Below, in pieces: positions 27,503 to 35,714 of a DNA stretch of 64,000 nucleotides (positions are counted from its first letter, which is position 1; each line of letters begins with the position of its first letter). The position numbers and the translations under genes were made by a program. The DNA is from DATIKM01 sp035477595 (GTDB lineage Bacteria > Armatimonadota > Chthonomonadetes > Chthonomonadales > CAJBBX01), in the NCBI GenBank assembly GCA_035477595.1, contig DATIKM010000033.1, forward strand, positions 8,889 through 72,888, written 5' to 3'. The notes beneath the pieces were generated by a model, which was given only the letters and a program-made list of their open reading frames with translations, had not been told where the DNA came from and did no database searches.

Positions 27503-29254
27503 ATGGAGGCTGAGCAACGCGACGATCTGCACGCACTGCGCCACTCCGCGGCGCACCTGATGGCCCATGCGGTGGGCGATCTCTTTCCGGGTGTTAAGTA
27601 TGCCATCGGCCCGCCCATCGAGGACGGGTTCTACTACGACTTCGATCTTCCGAGGCCCATCTGCGAGGAGGACCTGCCGCTCATCGAGTCGCGGATGCGT
27701 GAGATCGCCCGCCAGGGGTTGCCGATCGAGCCGCTCGTGATGGACCGCGAGAGCGCGCTGGCAGCCTGCGAAGCCAGCGGTCAGAGCTACAAGGTGGAGC
27801 TCATCCGCGACCTGCCGGAAGATGAGGTGCTCGGTTTCTACCGTCAGGGGGACTGGTCGGACCTCTGTCGTGGCCCTCACGTGCCGACCACCGCCGACGT
27901 GCGCCACTTCCGGCTGCTCAGCACCGCCGGTGCGTACTGGCGCGGCAGTGAGAAGAACCCCATGCTGACGCGCATCTACGGCACGGCATGGCATCGCGAA
28001 GAGGACCTTAACGCCTATCTGGAGCGCCTGGAGGAGGCACGCCGCCGCGATCACCGGAAGCTCGGGCGCGACTTGGGGCTCTTCGTCTTCGCCAGCGAGG
28101 ATGTGGGCCAGGGCATCCCGCTCTTTCTCCCGAAGGGCGAGACAGTGCGTCACCTCATGGAGCGCTACGTTCGGGAGGTCCAGACGCGCTATGGCTACCA
28201 GCACGTGTGGACCGCGCACATCGTGCGCGAGGAGCTCTACAGGAAGAGCGGCCACCTCGATAACTACGGCCACGTGATGTTCCCGCCGATGGTGGACCCG
28301 GACGATGGCGTCACCTACAGGCTCAAGCCGATGAACTGCCCGTCGCACATGACCCTCTACAACTCGCAACTCCACTCGTACCGCGACCTCCCGGTGCGCT
28401 ACGCGGAGTTCGCCACGCTCTACAGGTACGAGAGGACGGGCGAGCTGACGGGCCTTACGCGAGTTCGCTCCCTTACGCAGGACGATTGCCACATATTCTG
28501 CACGGAGGAGCAGGTTGAGGAGGAGTTCGGCCGGGCGCTCGCCCTCATCCAGGAAGTGCTGCAGCGGCATCGCTTCACGGAGTACCGCGTGCGGCTATCG
28601 CTGAGGGGTGACGAGCCTGGCGGCAAGTACGTGGCGGACGATGAGAAGTGGAGCCGCGCGACGGAGGCGCTCCGCCGCGCACTGGCTGCCAGTGGCGTGG
28701 AGTGCTTCGAGGCGAAGGGCGAGGCTGCGTTCTACGGTCCGAAGGCGGACTTCCAGACCAAGGATGTCCTCGGACGGGAGTGGACAGCCTCCACGATCCA
28801 GGTCGACTTCATCCAGCCAGCACGGCTGGGCTGCGAGTATGTGGACGAGGCCGGAGCCCGCCGGACGCCGGTCGTGCTACACCGCGCGGTCACGGGCGCC
28901 ACGGAGCGCTTCCTTGGCCTGCTGATCGAGCAATACGCGGGCGCGTTCCCGCTGTGGCTCGCACCGGTTCAGGTTGCGCTGCTGCCCATTACGGACGGCC
29001 AGGCAGGATACGCGAGGTCCGTCGCCGATGCGCTGACGGCGGAGGGCTTCCGGGTGGAGACGGACGGTCGCTCGGAGCGGGTTGGGAAGAAGATCGCGGA
29101 GGCCGAGGTGCAGAAGGTCCCCTACATGCTCATCATGGGCAGGCGCGACCAGGAGGCGGGGGTCGTCTCGGTGCGCAAGCGCGGAGAGGGCGACCTCGGA
29201 GCGATGCCGCTGGCACAGTTGCTGGAGCGGCTGCGAGTTGAGCTCGCGGAGTAG
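27503..29254 (+). CDS. thrS: Threonyl-tRNA synthetase, without the N-terminal TGS domain
   Basis: 583 residues, against about 640 for the E. coli type. The protein begins directly with the editing (SAD) domain: HSAAH at 14-18 and CRGPHVP near 129 carry its metal-binding residues. The class II catalytic core follows, with MNCPSHM holding the zinc Cys and RYERTGELTGLTRVRSLTQD as motif 2 (20 residues), then the anticodon domain from about 480. The start at ATG 27503 has GGAGGG upstream, and no frame for a TGS domain exists before it. A terminator-bearing leader precedes the gene. Confidence 0.96.
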   Translation: MEAEQRDDLHALRHSAAHLMAHAVGDLFPGVKYAIGPPIEDGFYYDFDLPRPICEEDLPLIESRMREIARQGLPIEPLVMDRESALAACEASGQSYKVELIRDLPEDEVLGFYRQGDWSDLCRGPHVPTTADVRHFRLLSTAGAYWRGSEKNPMLTRIYGTAWHREEDLNAYLERLEEARRRDHRKLGRDLGLFVFASEDVGQGIPLFLPKGETVRHLMERYVREVQTRYGYQHVWTAHIVREELYRKSGHLDNYGHVMFPPMVDPDDGVTYRLKPMNCPSHMTLYNSQLHSYRDLPVRYAEFATLYRYERTGELTGLTRVRSLTQDDCHIFCTEEQVEEEFGRALALIQEVLQRHRFTEYRVRLSLRGDEPGGKYVADDEKWSRATEALRRALAASGVECFEAKGEAAFYGPKADFQTKDVLGREWTASTIQVDFIQPARLGCEYVDEAGARRTPVVLHRAVTGATERFLGLLIEQYAGAFPLWLAPVQVALLPITDGQAGYARSVADALTAEGFRVETDGRSERVGKKIAEAEVQKVPYMLIMGRRDQEAGVVSVRKRGEGDLGAMPLAQLLERLRVELAE

Positions 29255-29288
29255 GGGATGCGCATCGCGTGGCCGGGCGCGGTCTTCG

Positions 29289-29543
29289 ATGCGCTCTGCC
29301 ACGCCGAAGGTGTACAGGAGGCCGGCCGGCAGGCTGGAGCACGTGGACAGGTGGCGCGTGAGTCTGGCATCCAGGCTCTCGCGGGTGCAGTCCGACCAGA
29401 TCGACCGCGTGCTGGCGGTGTGCGCGGATCTGCACACGACGGCGCGTTGGAACCTCTACGGGTGGCTATCGCAGGGGGGAGGGAGCGAGCATGGTGGAGC
29501 CAGTGATCGCTGCGACGTGGCGCTTCGGCCGGCTGGCGGTTGA
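29289..29543 (+). CDS. Small hypothetical protein between thrS and the asparaginase-family gene
   Basis: 84 residues if it starts at ATG 29289. Third codon positions are strongly G or C for about 60 codons, which looks like coding sequence, and the product has a plausible helical stretch (LSRVQSDQIDRVLAVCADLH, 20 residues). There is no clear ribosome site and I recognise no family. Its last 53 bases overlap the next gene. It may be a real small protein, a remnant, or a chance high-GC frame. Confidence 0.35.
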   Translation: MRSATPKVYRRPAGRLEHVDRWRVSLASRLSRVQSDQIDRVLAVCADLHTTARWNLYGWLSQGGGSEHGGASDRCDVALRPAGG

Positions 29544-30399
29544 GGCAGGCCTACCGATCCTGGAGCGAGGCGGCACATCCCTCGATGCTGTGGAGGTGGG
29601 CGCGAACGCGGTCGAGGAGGACCCATCGGTATTGTCGGTGGGGTATGGCGGCCTGCCGAACGCCGAAGGCGTTGTGGAGCTGGACGCCGCCATCATGGAC
29701 GGAACCTCGCATGGAGCGGGGGCTGTGGGTAGTATGCGCGGCATCCGGAGACCCATCTCCGTCGCGCGCAGGGTCATGGAGCTGCTCCCTCACGTGATGC
29801 TGGCGGGCGAGGGGGCGACGCGGTTCGCTCTGGCGAACGGATTCCCCGAGTGCGACCTGCTGACGGACGAGTCTCGCAGGCGATGGTCGGCGTGGCGGGA
29901 GACGCAGTTGGCTGCTCGGGTGGCGCATTTCGATAGGGCTGGCGCGGACTCCCACGATACGGTCGGCGTGCTGGCCCTAGACGCGCGCGGGGATCTTGCG
30001 GCAGGTTGCACGACGTCCGGCCTGGCGTGGAAGCGCCCCGGGCGCATCGGAGACAGCCCGATCGTCGGCTCAGGGCTCTACGCAGACAACGCCGTTGGCG
30101 CCGCGTGCGCCACGGGGAACGGCGACGAGATCATGAAGGCCTGCCTCTCTCACCGCGCCGTGATGCGCATGGAGGGCGGGATGCATCCGCAGGCTGCCTG
30201 TGAGGATGCCATCGCCTACCTGCTCAGGAAGCGACCGGGGAAGGTAGGCAGTGGCGCCGCCTGTCTGGCGATCCGCCGCGACGGCGAAGTCGGTTCGGCT
30301 GCGACCGGCGTGGGCCACAGCCCGGACCGCCGCTGGGTCTTCGTTACGGGCAGGTCTGGCGCCATCACAGAGCTGGAAGGCGTCTACGTCACGGGCTGA
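29491..30399 (+). CDS. N4-(beta-N-acetylglucosaminyl)-L-asparaginase / isoaspartyl peptidase family hydrolase
   Basis: 302 residues. Ntn-hydrolase of the asparaginase type 2 family; the precursor cleaves itself before a Thr that becomes the N-terminal nucleophile. SHDTVGVLALD places this Thr at residue 157. Upstream, DAVEVGANAVEEDPSVLSVG and downstream GDSPIVGSGLYADN and GAACATGNGDEIMK match the glycosylasparaginase branch more closely than plain isoaspartyl peptidases. It could act on glycoasparagine or beta-aspartyl dipeptides. No signal peptide is seen. GGGAGGGAG precedes ATG 29491. Confidence 0.86.
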   Translation: MVEPVIAATWRFGRLAVEAGLPILERGGTSLDAVEVGANAVEEDPSVLSVGYGGLPNAEGVVELDAAIMDGTSHGAGAVGSMRGIRRPISVARRVMELLPHVMLAGEGATRFALANGFPECDLLTDESRRRWSAWRETQLAARVAHFDRAGADSHDTVGVLALDARGDLAAGCTTSGLAWKRPGRIGDSPIVGSGLYADNAVGAACATGNGDEIMKACLSHRAVMRMEGGMHPQAACEDAIAYLLRKRPGKVGSGAACLAIRRDGEVGSAATGVGHSPDRRWVFVTGRSGAITELEGVYVTG

Positions 30400-30685
30400 G
30401 CCACCCCTAGTGCCTGCTCGCGGCGCCGCTCCGGCGCAAGCAGCACCCCACTCCCACGCAACGGCCCCTGAGGATTGCGGCTTCGCTCGCCGATAGATGA
30501 GTGACGCCCCTGCGCGTCGCGCGCCCAGGCCTGCTTCGGGCAGCGTGCCGCGGCTCCACGGACCGGCCCGCAACGACGGGTCGAAGGCTCGCCGCGCAGC
30601 GCAGGGCTGTCTGCCTCGGATCGGTCCGCAGCACGGAAGCCGCCCCGCTCCGCAACGCCACTCGATCGTCTGGAGAGCGACGGTC

Positions 30686-32791
30686 ATGGCCGTCCACAGC
30701 CCTTCTGCTTCCAAGGGCCGCAGCTTGGCACGCTTCAGCGACGTAGCGATGGCGATCGGCCTTGTCGCCATCGTCGCGATGCTGATCGTGCCGATCCCAC
30801 ACTGGCTGCTGGACGGCCTCATCGCCTTCAACCTGGCGATGTCTGTGGTGATCGTCCTCATCACGATATACACGACTGAGCCGCTGCAGTTCAGCGTGTT
30901 TCCGTCGTTGCTGCTCATGGCCACCCTGTTCCGCCTCTCGCTGAACATCGCCGCCACGCGCCTCATCCTGTCCACCGCTGAAGCGGGACAGATCATCCAG
31001 GCCTTCGGCACGGTCGTGCTCGGCGGGAACTTCGTCGTCGGATTCATCGCGTTCCTCATCCTCGTGGTTGTCCAGTTCGTGGTGATCACGAACGGCGCCA
31101 GCCGCGTGGCGGAGGTTGCCGCCAGGTTCACGCTAGACGCGATGCCCGGAAAACAGATGTCGATCGACGCCGACCTCAACGCGGGCCACCTTACCGAAGA
31201 AGAGGCGCGCGAGCGCAGGCGGCAGATCGAGCATGAGGCGGACTTCTACGGTGCGATGGACGGTGCGAGCAAGTTCGTCCGAGGGGACGCCACGGCCGCC
31301 ATCCTCATCATGATCATCAACCTTGTGGGCGGCTTCGCGATCGGCATGATCAACGGCCAGGGCGACGCCCTCACAGTGCTCCGGACCTACTCGATCCTCA
31401 CCGTGGGAGAAGGCATGGTCAGCCAGATCCCCGCGCTGATGATCTCCACGGCCACGGGCTTCCTCGTCACGCGTGCGGGCTCCACGACGAACATCGGCAC
31501 GGACTTCGCCGGCCAGCTTCTGTCGCACTCCCGCCCGGTGCTGCTGTCGGGCGCATTGCTGCTCGCCCTGTTCTTCGTTCCCGGCTTCCCGAAGCTCCCG
31601 CTGATGGTGGTCGGCGCGCTGGTTGTCGGCGTCGCGCTGGTACTGATGAAGAACGAACGGACTGAGGCAGTGGTGCGGTCCGTCGCGGAGCAGAAGGAGC
31701 AGAAGGCCGCCGCGAAGCCGGCGGAGGACCCGCTACGGCTGCTGTCGGTCGATGCCCTCCTGCTTGAGCTGGGGAGCAACCTGGTGCCGCTGGCACTGCC
31801 GGAGGAGGGGGGCGACCTGCCAGACCGCGTGGCGGCGGCGCGACGGCAGATCGCGCTCGACCTCGGCATCGTGCTGCCGATGGTGCGCATCAAGGACAAC
31901 CTCGCGCTCCGCGCCAACCAGTACGTCATCAAGATGCGGGATCAGGTCATCGGCCGGCACGAGCTGATGCCGAACCACGTGCTCGCGATCGACCCGGGAT
32001 CGGTTATCACGCCGATGGAAGGCGTGCGCACCGTGGATCCGGCCTTCGGAAGCCCGGCGATCTGGGTGCCCCGCTCTTCGCGCGAGCGCGCCGAGATGTG
32101 CGGATACGTGGTAGCCCACCCCGCTGCCGTTCTCATCACGCACCTCACCGAGACCATTCGATCTCACGCCCACGAGTTGCTGACGCGCCAGGAGGTTCAG
32201 TCCCTCATCGAGCATCTCCGGGAGCAGAACAAGGTGGTGGTCGAGGAGTTGATCCCGAGCCTGATGTCACTCGGTGAGGTGCAGAAGGTGTTGCAGAACC
32301 TGCTGCGGGAACGCGTTTCGATTCGGGACCTGGGCACGGTCCTGGAGGCGCTGGCGGACTGGGCGCCGCGCACCAAGGACTCTGACCAGCTCACGGAGTA
32401 CGCCCGTGCCGCGCTCTCCCGGCAGATCACCCGCCAGTACGTAGATGAGAGCGGCGCGCTCGATGTGCTGACCCTCGAACCTACGCTCGAGCGCTCCCTC
32501 CGCGACGCAGTGCAGATGACCCCGACCGGCGCGATGCTGGCTGTCGACCCCAACACTGCCACTGCGTTGCTGGCGGACCTGACGCGTGAGGTGGAACGCA
32601 CTGTGAACGAAGGACGAAGCGCGGTCCTGCTCTGCTCTTCGCAGGTTCGGCTTGCCCTCAAACGCCTCACCGAGCGGAACCTGCCCGGTCTCTCGATCAT
32701 GGCCTACAACGAGGTTTCAACGGGAACAGACGTTCGCGTCACCGGCACGGTTGGCGCGACCGGTGCGCGTACAGCGGAGCTTGCGGCATGA
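30686..32791 (+). CDS. flhA: Flagellar biosynthesis protein FlhA
   Basis: 701 residues, the usual length. It is the export-gate protein of the flagellar type III secretion apparatus. The N-terminal half has about eight membrane helices, with the FHIPEP-family signature region PGKQMSIDADLNAG near 150-165 and the EEARERRRQIEHEADFYGAM loop (20 residues). The C-terminal ~350 residues form the cytoplasmic substrate-docking domain. ATG 30686 follows GGAGAG; earlier in-frame codons have no ribosome site. A GCCGATAG at 30489-30496 resembles a sigma-28 -10 box, but the matching -35 is poor. flhF overlaps by ATGA. Confidence 0.95.
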   Translation: MAVHSPSASKGRSLARFSDVAMAIGLVAIVAMLIVPIPHWLLDGLIAFNLAMSVVIVLITIYTTEPLQFSVFPSLLLMATLFRLSLNIAATRLILSTAEAGQIIQAFGTVVLGGNFVVGFIAFLILVVVQFVVITNGASRVAEVAARFTLDAMPGKQMSIDADLNAGHLTEEEARERRRQIEHEADFYGAMDGASKFVRGDATAAILIMIINLVGGFAIGMINGQGDALTVLRTYSILTVGEGMVSQIPALMISTATGFLVTRAGSTTNIGTDFAGQLLSHSRPVLLSGALLLALFFVPGFPKLPLMVVGALVVGVALVLMKNERTEAVVRSVAEQKEQKAAAKPAEDPLRLLSVDALLLELGSNLVPLALPEEGGDLPDRVAAARRQIALDLGIVLPMVRIKDNLALRANQYVIKMRDQVIGRHELMPNHVLAIDPGSVITPMEGVRTVDPAFGSPAIWVPRSSRERAEMCGYVVAHPAAVLITHLTETIRSHAHELLTRQEVQSLIEHLREQNKVVVEELIPSLMSLGEVQKVLQNLLRERVSIRDLGTVLEALADWAPRTKDSDQLTEYARAALSRQITRQYVDESGALDVLTLEPTLERSLRDAVQMTPTGAMLAVDPNTATALLADLTREVERTVNEGRSAVLLCSSQVRLALKRLTERNLPGLSIMAYNEVSTGTDVRVTGTVGATGARTAELAA

Positions 32792-34209
32792 ATGTGAGGG
32801 AGTACGAGGCGCCGACTCTGAGGGACGGTCTGCTGCAGGTACGCGAGGACCTGGGACCGGATGCCGTCATCCTCGAGACGCAGAAGCTGAGGCGCGGAGG
32901 CGTGATGGGCCTGGGAGCGCGCGACGCGGTGCGTATCGTCGCCGCGCTCGAGGTACCGATGGCGCCACGCTCCGAGCCGCCTGTGCGGCGGCCACTCACC
33001 GATGCGACAACCGCCATCGCGCCTTCGGGCTCGCCCGAGGCCCCGCCATCTGTGCGGGCGGCCTCGCCGATGCGAGCAGGCGCGCCGCGGCCAGAACACC
33101 CGTCCGGCGCTCCCACCCGTCCGCAGATCACGCCCTCCACGGAGGCATCGGTAGCACGTCCGCATCCCCGTCTGGACCGCGCGTACGAACGCGCAGCGCA
33201 GTCGGAGGGGCCGCGCGCGCCCACCTGCTCCGGTGCACCGTTAGCGCATGCAGTGGCGCGGGATCGCGTCGCCGCCGTGCGCAATGAGGAGGGAGGGCCA
33301 GCGGTCGCGCGCCTTGAGCGCGAGATTCGGGAGTTGCGCGACAGTGTGGCGACCGTGCGCGGCATGGTGCTCTCTCCGACGGGGCCTGGTGGGAGCGGGT
33401 CGTCGGGTAAGGCCACGGCGTTCGCCGCGAGGGGCGACGACTACGATCGGCTCGTTGGCGCCGACGTACAGCCCCAGCTCGCCCGGGAGCTGATCGACGG
33501 CATGCCTGACCTCGGCGCGTGGGAGGACCGAGCACGGCGGCACCTTGCGGAGCAGGTCCTGAGTGACGCGATGGCAGCGCGAGTGTCCGCTTCTGGGCCT
33601 ATCGCCGTCGAGCGCGATGCCGCACACGTCGTCGCCCTCGTCGGACCTGTGGGCGTCGGGAAGACGACTACCATCGCCAAGCTGGCGGCGCACTACGCAC
33701 TGGCCGAGGGGCGCCGGGTGGCTCTGCTCACGATGGACACCTACCGCATCGCAGCGGTCGACCAGCTGCGCACCTATAGCCAGATCATCGGCATCCCGCT
33801 CACCGTTGTCAGCAACCCCGCCGAGGCGCGCCAGGCGCTCGCACAGCTGGCCGGCAAGGACCTGGTGCTGATCGATACCGCCGGCCGCAGCCAGAAGCAT
33901 GCCATGCAGATGGCGGAGCTCAAGGCGCTCGTCGATGCGACGGGCTGCGAGACGCATCTGGCTCTGAGCGCCTCGACGAAGTACGCAGACATGATGGATC
34001 AGGTGGCACGCTTCTCCCATGCCCGTGTGGACCGTCTCCTGTTCACGAAGCTCGACGAGACGACTACCTACGGCACGATCTTCTCGGTGGCCGCGGCTGC
34101 AGGGCTGCCCGTCAGCTACCTGACGACGGGCCAGAGAGTGCCGGAGGACATCGAGGATGCCACGCCTCCCAAGCTTGCCTCGCTCGTCCTGAACCAGCAG
34201 GTCCGCTGA
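32788..34209 (+). CDS. flhF: Flagellar SRP-type GTPase FlhF
   Basis: 473 residues. A GTPase of the Ffh/FtsY family that sets flagellar position and number. A short N-terminal domain (1-70) and a Pro- and Ala-rich linker (about 70-170) come first. The NG domain follows from about 190: VGPVGVGKTTTIAKLA (G1, about 285), TMDTYRIAAVDQL, LIDTAGRSQKHAMQM (G3) and TKLDETTTYG (G4). Translation is coupled to flhA through ATGA. No other flagellar gene is in the window. Confidence 0.95.
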   Translation: MNVREYEAPTLRDGLLQVREDLGPDAVILETQKLRRGGVMGLGARDAVRIVAALEVPMAPRSEPPVRRPLTDATTAIAPSGSPEAPPSVRAASPMRAGAPRPEHPSGAPTRPQITPSTEASVARPHPRLDRAYERAAQSEGPRAPTCSGAPLAHAVARDRVAAVRNEEGGPAVARLEREIRELRDSVATVRGMVLSPTGPGGSGSSGKATAFAARGDDYDRLVGADVQPQLARELIDGMPDLGAWEDRARRHLAEQVLSDAMAARVSASGPIAVERDAAHVVALVGPVGVGKTTTIAKLAAHYALAEGRRVALLTMDTYRIAAVDQLRTYSQIIGIPLTVVSNPAEARQALAQLAGKDLVLIDTAGRSQKHAMQMAELKALVDATGCETHLALSASTKYADMMDQVARFSHARVDRLLFTKLDETTTYGTIFSVAAAAGLPVSYLTTGQRVPEDIEDATPPKLASLVLNQQVR

Positions 34210-34312
34210 GCGCGACTGCTCTGCCCGCCGGGGCCCGATCGCGGCCAGGCTCTCGCGGTCGTGGTCCTGAATGCTTCGTCGCGGCGCGGAGGCAGGCGGC
34301 AGTCCGGGAAGC

Positions 34313-34321
34313 TGGTACAAT
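34313..34321 (+). promoter_or_regulatory. Extended -10 promoter of hisS
   Basis: TGG plus TACAAT, the same extended -10 as ahead of the cold-shock gene, 62 bases before the hisS start. No good -35 is visible. Confidence 0.4.
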
Positions 34322-34383
34322 ACACCACTCCGTCGATCCCCCGGACCCGAGAGGGTGCGGCCGACCACCTGGGACCGCCGACG

Positions 34384-35679
34384 ATGAAGTTCTCTGCTCC
34401 CCCCTACATGCACGACGTGCTGCCGTCCGAGCCCGCGCGAGACGGATGGCTGCACGTCGCACGCTGGCGCGCGCTGGAGGCGGCATTCCGGTCAACCTGC
34501 CAGGACTTCGGCTATCGCGAACTTCGGACGCCCGTGATGGAGACGACGGATCTGTTCGCGCGGAGCATCGGTGCAGGCACCGACATCGTCAGCAAGGAGA
34601 TGTTCACGTTCGAGGACCGGGGCGGCCGCAGCATGACCCTCCGGCCGGAGGGCACGGCTCCCGCCATACGGGCCTACCTCGAGCACGGCCTCGGTGGGGA
34701 GCGAGCGGTCAGCAAGCTCTACTACATTGCGACGATCTACCGCTATGAGAGAGGCCAGCGCGGTCGCTACCGCGAACACCAGCAGACAGGCATAGAGGCG
34801 ATTGGCTCTCAGGATCCTGCCCTTGACGCCGAGGTGATCGGCCTCGCCATCGAGTTCTACCGACGGCTCGGCATCGACGAGACAGAGCTCCGCCTCAACT
34901 CGGTGGGGTGCCCGGTGTGCCGGCCTGCGTACCGCGAAGCCCTGGTTGCGTTCGCGCAACCGCTTGCAGATGCGATGAGCGCCGACAACCGCGTCCGACT
35001 CCATCAGAACCCGCTCCGCATGCTCGACAGCAAAGACGAACGCGACCGCGAAGTGTTGGCGGGCGCCCCCGCGCTGCCGGAGTTCCTGTGCAACGAGTGC
35101 GACTCTCACTTCACCGAGCTTCAGTCGCTTCTCGCGGCCGTGGGCATCGCATACCGGCTGGACGCGCACCTTGTTCGCGGGTTTGACTACTACACGAAGA
35201 CGGCGTTCGAGATCGTGAGCCCGCATCTCGGGGCCCAGAACGTGCTCGGCGGCGGCGGGCGCTACGACGGCCTGGTGGAGGAGTGCGGCGGCCCTCCGAC
35301 GCCTGGGATCGGCCTCGGCATCGGCACCGAGCGGTGTCTGATCGTGCTGGATCAGCTCGGGGTGAAGCTCCAACTCGAGGATGAGCGTCCGGACGTTGTG
35401 GTCGTCACGGTCGGTGCGGTGGCGCGGCGCGAGGGCGTAAGGCTGCTGATGGAGCTGCGCAAGGCGGGCCTGGCTTCCGACATGGACTACTCCGGGAAGA
35501 GCGTGAAGTCGCAGATGCGGCACGCGGACCGGAGCGGAGCGGCCCTCGTCGCCCTGCTCGGCGACGAGGAGCTCGAGAGCGGGATGGTGACGGTGCGCCC
35601 GTTGCGGGCCGGTGGCGACCAGGTGAAGATGCCGCGAGCCGATGCAGTGCGGCATATCTGCGCTCTGCGGGTCGGCTAG
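34384..35679 (+). CDS. hisS: Histidyl-tRNA synthetase
   Basis: 431 residues, typical. Class II synthetase: GYRELRTPVMETTDLF (motif 1), LRPEGTAPAIRAYLEHGL with YRYERGQRGRYREHQQ (motif 2), and GLGIGTERCLIVL (motif 3). The His-specific LVRGFDYYTKTAFEI and GGGGRYDGLVEECGG blocks are present. The C-terminal ~95 residues are the anticodon-binding domain. ATG 34384 is chosen from the conserved start; the ribosome site is weak. aspS follows after 35 bases, so the two synthetases form an operon. Confidence 0.96.
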   Translation: MKFSAPPYMHDVLPSEPARDGWLHVARWRALEAAFRSTCQDFGYRELRTPVMETTDLFARSIGAGTDIVSKEMFTFEDRGGRSMTLRPEGTAPAIRAYLEHGLGGERAVSKLYYIATIYRYERGQRGRYREHQQTGIEAIGSQDPALDAEVIGLAIEFYRRLGIDETELRLNSVGCPVCRPAYREALVAFAQPLADAMSADNRVRLHQNPLRMLDSKDERDREVLAGAPALPEFLCNECDSHFTELQSLLAAVGIAYRLDAHLVRGFDYYTKTAFEIVSPHLGAQNVLGGGGRYDGLVEECGGPPTPGIGLGIGTERCLIVLDQLGVKLQLEDERPDVVVVTVGAVARREGVRLLMELRKAGLASDMDYSGKSVKSQMRHADRSGAALVALLGDEELESGMVTVRPLRAGGDQVKMPRADAVRHICALRVG

Positions 35680-35714
35680 CTGGGTCTGCGGGTCGAGGGG
35701 GAGGGTGGAAGCGC

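Noticed and set aside
30470..30496. Sigma-28 promoter before flhA
   Set aside because: The GCCGATAG resembles the -10 of flagellar promoters, but the region 11 bases upstream does not match the -35.
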